Positions 60,132 through 64,000 of a stretch of 64,000 bases of DNA are shown here, one piece after another. Position 1 is the stretch's first letter, and each line of letters opens with the position of its first letter. The notes under the pieces were generated by a model, which saw only the letters and a list, made by a program, of their open reading frames with translations, had not been told where the DNA came from and did not search any database. This stretch comes from Acanthacorydalis orientalis (Eukaryota > Arthropoda > Insecta > Megaloptera > Corydalidae): assembly GCA_034766995.1 (NCBI GenBank), contig CM068313.1:34856996-34920995 (forward strand), written 5' to 3'. The position numbers and the translations under genes are program-made.

Positions 60132-60856
60132 GCTAGGAGTATTCTCCTGTTGCTTTACCTCTCATTGGAGCTCGATGGAAGACCATTTCCAGTTCTGTAC
60201 CCATCTATTAAGCGGTCCTCTAGATAATGATTTCTATCATTCTTAATTTTCTTTGAACGTATAAAATATTTATTTAATATTTAACTAGAAATCAAATGAA
60301 ACATATTTTAAGTTGAAATCAAATAAAAGGAATATTCTCTAGACGGTAAAATAAAATATTGCTGCCTATTATATCTTACCGAATGAGGAATATATTCATA
60401 CATGATATAATACTAAACCATTTTAGTAATTACAAAATTACTATTTTTAATCGAATAGCACAAAGGTATTGCTACTTCTTGTTAAAAATATGCAGGTAAT
60501 GAAATACAGCATTTAAAAATTGAAATGTTCCAAATATTTTATAAATACATATTATTAATATGTACAGACGAAATTTTAAAATTAGACCAGAGATGTTCAA
60601 ATGGTCAATCTTGGGGATATAGTAGCCGAAAAAGCTATTTAAAACCGTCAGTAAATATTTTTCAATTAATGTTATGTTTTCTTTAAATTACGTTATATAT
60701 TGTCATAAATTATTAAAAAAATGGAACTCAGACTAACTACAATAGATTTTTATAGTGCTCAATAGACGATTTGTTTTATTTTATTGACAGTTATTATTTA
60801 CTATACTATTTTGAAAGGAAGACGTCCGATAAATGCTTTGAAATTTTAAATAAATC

Positions 60857-60899
<43 letters not shown>

Positions 60900-61705
60900 A
60901 TAGCGTGATACATATTAGATATATATTAAAACTAATTACTTTAAACAAATAAAAAGCTTTCTACATTAAACAAATCACAAACTTATATTGTATTAAAAAA
61001 TCTTGCTTAAAAATGTTAACCAAAATATTAATTTTGTAAAAACTATTAAATTAGTTCTCTTAGTTATTGTCAATTATATTAATCACTGTTTACACAAAGT
61101 ATTGCTTTAATTATTTGAGTAAATCATAATAAAACAATATTTTATTGTAAACTAATGTGTTTTATATTACAGTATTTATTATTCTTCAATCACAGAATGG
61201 TTAACAATTTATAAAAAATGTATCTTATAAATCATACATTTTTTTAAGAAATGCAACATAATACCTTTTTCAATAGATTAAAATTTCATTATAAAATAAG
61301 AGGCATAATTTTAAATTAAATACAGTGCGCCTCTGAGCTTTAGGCGTTGTGAATACGGAATTTCACCTTCATGGAATTTGTAAACATGGCTATAAAAATC
61401 TACGTAGATATTTCGTTTTCTTAAATAGAAATTCAGGGCTAATAATTTACTTTTTATATAGAAAACAGTTCTACAAATAAAAATGTTTATAAAAACACGT
61501 GTCGCAAATGAGTTAAAATAAATATATAATGCCTTTAGAAATCAAATACATCAAATATCATCTTAATATCATTTTTGATTTGATTAAAATATTTATATAT
61601 CCAATTATTCTGAATATTTTCTTCACAATATTAATTAGTATTTTATTCCTTAAAGCATTTTATATTTATTTGAACACATTTTCGACACGTGTGTTTTTAT
61701 AAACC
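60132..61705. other. AT-rich stretch; one CAGT-type end
   Basis: Contains (TA)n at 60860-60896. At 61323, TA then CAGTGCGCCTCTGAGCTTTA is a GC-rich island inside AT-rich DNA and looks like a single CAGT-type transposon end; I found no partner end. Confidence 0.3.
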
Positions 61706-61830
61706 TCTTTATAAGCAATAATCAATAATAATTAATTATCAATTATTGAACAATTTTAATCAGAATAATATTTTGTACTTTGTCAGAGAGTGAAAATTCA
61801 TTTGTAAAAGGTTTTAGAATTATTTTCAGT
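61706..61830. mobile_element. Long-palindrome MITE, copy F (right arm)
   Basis: ATAAGCAATAATCAATAATA, TCAATTATTGAACAATTTTA and GAGTGAAAATTCATTTGT follow the right-arm order of the family. The left arm is not seen. Confidence 0.5.
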
Positions 61831-62227
61831 ATGTGTATAATGCAGACGAGTATTTCTTCTTATTATTAAACCAAATGCTATTTTTTATAACAAATATTCC
61901 AAACACTGTCCTTTTTATTCACTCAGTTCCATCCATAATATTTATTGAGATTTTTTAACACGTTTTAAAATTATGTATAGCTTTTTTATTATAATAAAAA
62001 CACCAAATTTTAATAATTATTTTCTATTTATTTGTATAATAATGACTATTAGAATTTATTATTACCACAAACAAGCAAATCTGAAAATATAATTTAATTT
62101 TTTATTAGATATTTATTTGTCAATTTGTTAAAATTAAAATCAACAAAATTACAGTAGTGTCTATTTAATGAACGTATTGTCCATTAGATAAAACAGTAGT
62201 TCCCTCAAAAAAAAGATTATAGGTCAA

Positions 62228-62321
62228 ATGCTCCTTAGAATTTTTAAATTAACATCTCGGAGGTGTTATCAATCCCCTTGAAAGCTACTAGTGTATAGGA
62301 CAAAAAAGTTTGGAAGCCCTG
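62228..62321 (-). mobile_element. hAT-like terminal fragment
   Basis: Read on the minus strand from 62321, CAGGGCTTCCAAACTTTTTT then GTCCTATACACTAG is the type of end seen in hAT elements (CAGxGxTxxxCAAAC). The adjacent 8 bases, TTATATAA, could be one half of a target duplication. The other end was not found to the left, so this is a solo or truncated end. Confidence 0.4.
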
Positions 62322-62329
62322 TTATATAA

Positions 62330-63651
62330 TTATTGATAAAAATTAATTGATGCGTATTTATTATACATTTTATATAAATTAATACTTTTTTCTCAAGTCA
62401 CTTATAATCAAACTTAACTCAAATAAACAAAATTTTATTTAATCCAAAAAAAGTATAGATTGACTTAAAGATAAATGAAATATGTATATTTAAGATTTAA
62501 TCACAGTTAGTAGTGATTAACAGTGACATTTATTTAACTTTACGAAATAAGTTATATAAATCTAATAAAAAAAGTTATTAAAGGACGAACCGTTGAGAAA
62601 AGGACCCTGATAAAATATGTCAAGAGTCTATTTATTTAAAACGATGTGAATTGAATTGCCGAAGATGTCAAAGTTAGAAAACCGAATGCAATTTCTAAGA
62701 AAAGTATATTTTTTTCTACCTGGAATTTGGTTTTTGTGACTCCGTTTGACTTTAATGTTTGTGTGTTATACGGGAAAAAACTGTTTAAAAATTCGAAAAA
62801 ATTGTCGTACACAGTATTTGTTTAAAATAATTAAAATAAATAATGTTTAAAATAAATAATTGAAATTTATTTCTATAAATTATTTATTTCTGTTATGACT
62901 GGAGAAAAAATTAAATAATATTTACACTGTATACACAATATGTTTTGTAATATTTTCAAAAGTATTCGATGATTTTTGATATTATGTCAAAAAAGTGAGT
63001 TTTGCAAAAAAAAAATTAATGAAAATAATACACGTATATTATTAAAGAAAGATTAAATTGTTTTTTTTTTAAAAATTATTAACTATATTCATATTTTTTT
63101 TCAATATTTTTAAAATAGAAAACTATATTAAAAAAAAAACAATTTAATTTTGTTATTTATTACCAGTAAAATATTATTAATTAAAATAAAACTTAAGTAT
63201 TCTTTATGATAAATAATTTATTTAAAGTATGTATTTAAAAATTTGTGTGTTTTTTTTTAATCGAAAAGTAATTACTTTTGAATGAAACAATATTGCATTA
63301 GCAATATGTAACAAATAATATAAATTTATTTCCTTCTGTGTTTGCTTGTTATATTACTACTTTCATTATATACTACTCAGTGTTATTCATAAAACGCATA
63401 CAACTTTATTGTTTTTTTCTTCTTTTCATCTTGAACACAATCATATGTTTAAGTTTATGTATATTTTTATAAAACAGTCACGCAATAATAAGATACGAAC
63501 CTACGACAACTCCTAAGATTATTGACCTTACAGGTTTGGTTTCTGCTTAACACTGTTTAATAAAATAATACATAAATGGTTTTGTCGGAACTGTTTTCTT
63601 TTAAAGTTTTAACCCGAAATGTGGTTAAATGATATATATACATACATACAT

Positions 63652-63707
<56 letters not shown>

Positions 63708-64000
63708 TGTATAATATTTTAATATTAAGCTAATATTCTAGTTATTATGATTTTATGTCTTTGTTGGAAGTGCCCTTATTATAAAACAAAATAACAGCGT
63801 TGTTATTCTTTTAATCTGATTTTAATATGTGATAAAAATTGGAATTCATTTTAAAAGAGCATTTTTTTTATTCTGATTAGTGAGTGTGGAATAAATTAAG
63901 CGGAATTTGTATATTAATCTTCAAACATGGAGGCGAATTGTTTTATGAAAATTAACTTTGACACTGAGATACTATAAATGGTTTAAAAAAAATAATTAAA
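62330..64000. other. AT-rich non-coding right end of the window
   Basis: Contains a compound (CATA)n/(TA)n array at 63632-63704. No gene recognised. Poly(T)/poly(A) tracts are frequent around 63000-63150. Confidence 0.45.

Larger units (their letters stand above)
1..64000. repeat. Genome-wide (TA)n dinucleotide array landscape of the window
   Basis: About sixty near-perfect (TA)n arrays of roughly 20-94 bp. Main positions: 1854-1907, 2812-2873, 3419-3496, 3910-3979, 5007-5063, 5314-5407, 5701-5765, 6496-6576, 7065-7099, 7535-7601, 8582-8680, 9549-9597, 10418-10454, 10721-10761, 11776-11841, 12822-12867, 13692-13759, 14673-14720, 15578-15622, 17795-17854, 18044-18089, 18239-18285, 20018-20062, 22172-22198, 22783-22825, 23762-23809, 27202-27246, 29719-29762, 30269-30327, 30428-30475, 32419-32468, 33266-33324, 33720-33774, 40235-40269, 40968-41021, 41542-41583, 42821-42849, 47530-47567, 47689-47727, 48186-48237, 48374-48424, 48616-48667, 56454-56496, 58629-58667, 59216-59242, 60860-60896, 63661-63704. 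Translations of these give meaningless Tyr-Ile repeats. Confidence 0.95.

Noticed and set aside
1..64000. CRISPR arrays, bacterial operons, riboswitches, phage attachment sites
   Set aside because: The window is eukaryotic (introns, Pol III tRNA, LINEs); the regular repeats seen are microsatellites without spacers.

Overview
The window is very AT-rich eukaryotic DNA with spliceosomal introns and no bacterial-type operons. It carries about sixty (TA)n dinucleotide arrays and many decayed class II and LINE elements. The mariner/Tigger/hAT/RTE mix and an insect-like Exd1 gene point to an insect. Hymenoptera is my best guess, but that is inference. It reads as a gene-poor intergenic region or the interior of very large introns.

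Two genes are well supported. At the left end, on the minus strand, is a two-exon Exd1 gene (363 codons, exons 640..1692 and 1931..1969). Exd1 is a piRNA-biogenesis adaptor with an LSm-like N-terminus and a DEDD-exonuclease-like domain whose catalytic acids are mostly replaced. An isolated tRNA-Asp(GTC) gene lies at 39875..39946 on the plus strand, followed by a T6 Pol III terminator. Four short splice-site-flanked segments (35444..35695 minus, 44980..45050 plus, 49824..50002 plus, 54651..54703 minus) may be exons of genes that extend beyond the window; I could not identify them.

The rest is mainly a transposon graveyard. (i) Four 560-590 bp mariner-derived elements share one internal deletion, and an 80-bp derivative of the same family is also present. 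(ii) There are other mariner or Tc1-mariner transposase relics at about 25.6-26.1 kb and 52.2-52.9 kb. (iii) Pogo/Tigger-type elements sit at 3497..3904 and 41584..42806. (iv) A hAT-type MITE with an 8-bp target duplication is at 34026..34400, and a hAT-like end is near 62.3 kb. (v) A TTAA-flanked, piggyBac-like MITE is at 59883..60127. (vi) LINE 3' ends lie near 10.5, 19.3 and 28.0 kb. (vii) A long-palindrome repeat family is present in at least six places. (viii) One inverted repeat has about 390-bp arms (52909..53303 and 53854..54242).

Several elements are inserted directly in or against (TA)n arrays, which fits the TA target preference of the mariner and Tigger groups. Arrays are dense in 1.8-33.8 kb and 38.6-49.4 kb and almost absent in 33.8-38.6 kb and 49.4-55.3 kb. 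Family assignments come from motif recognition by eye; no database search was run.
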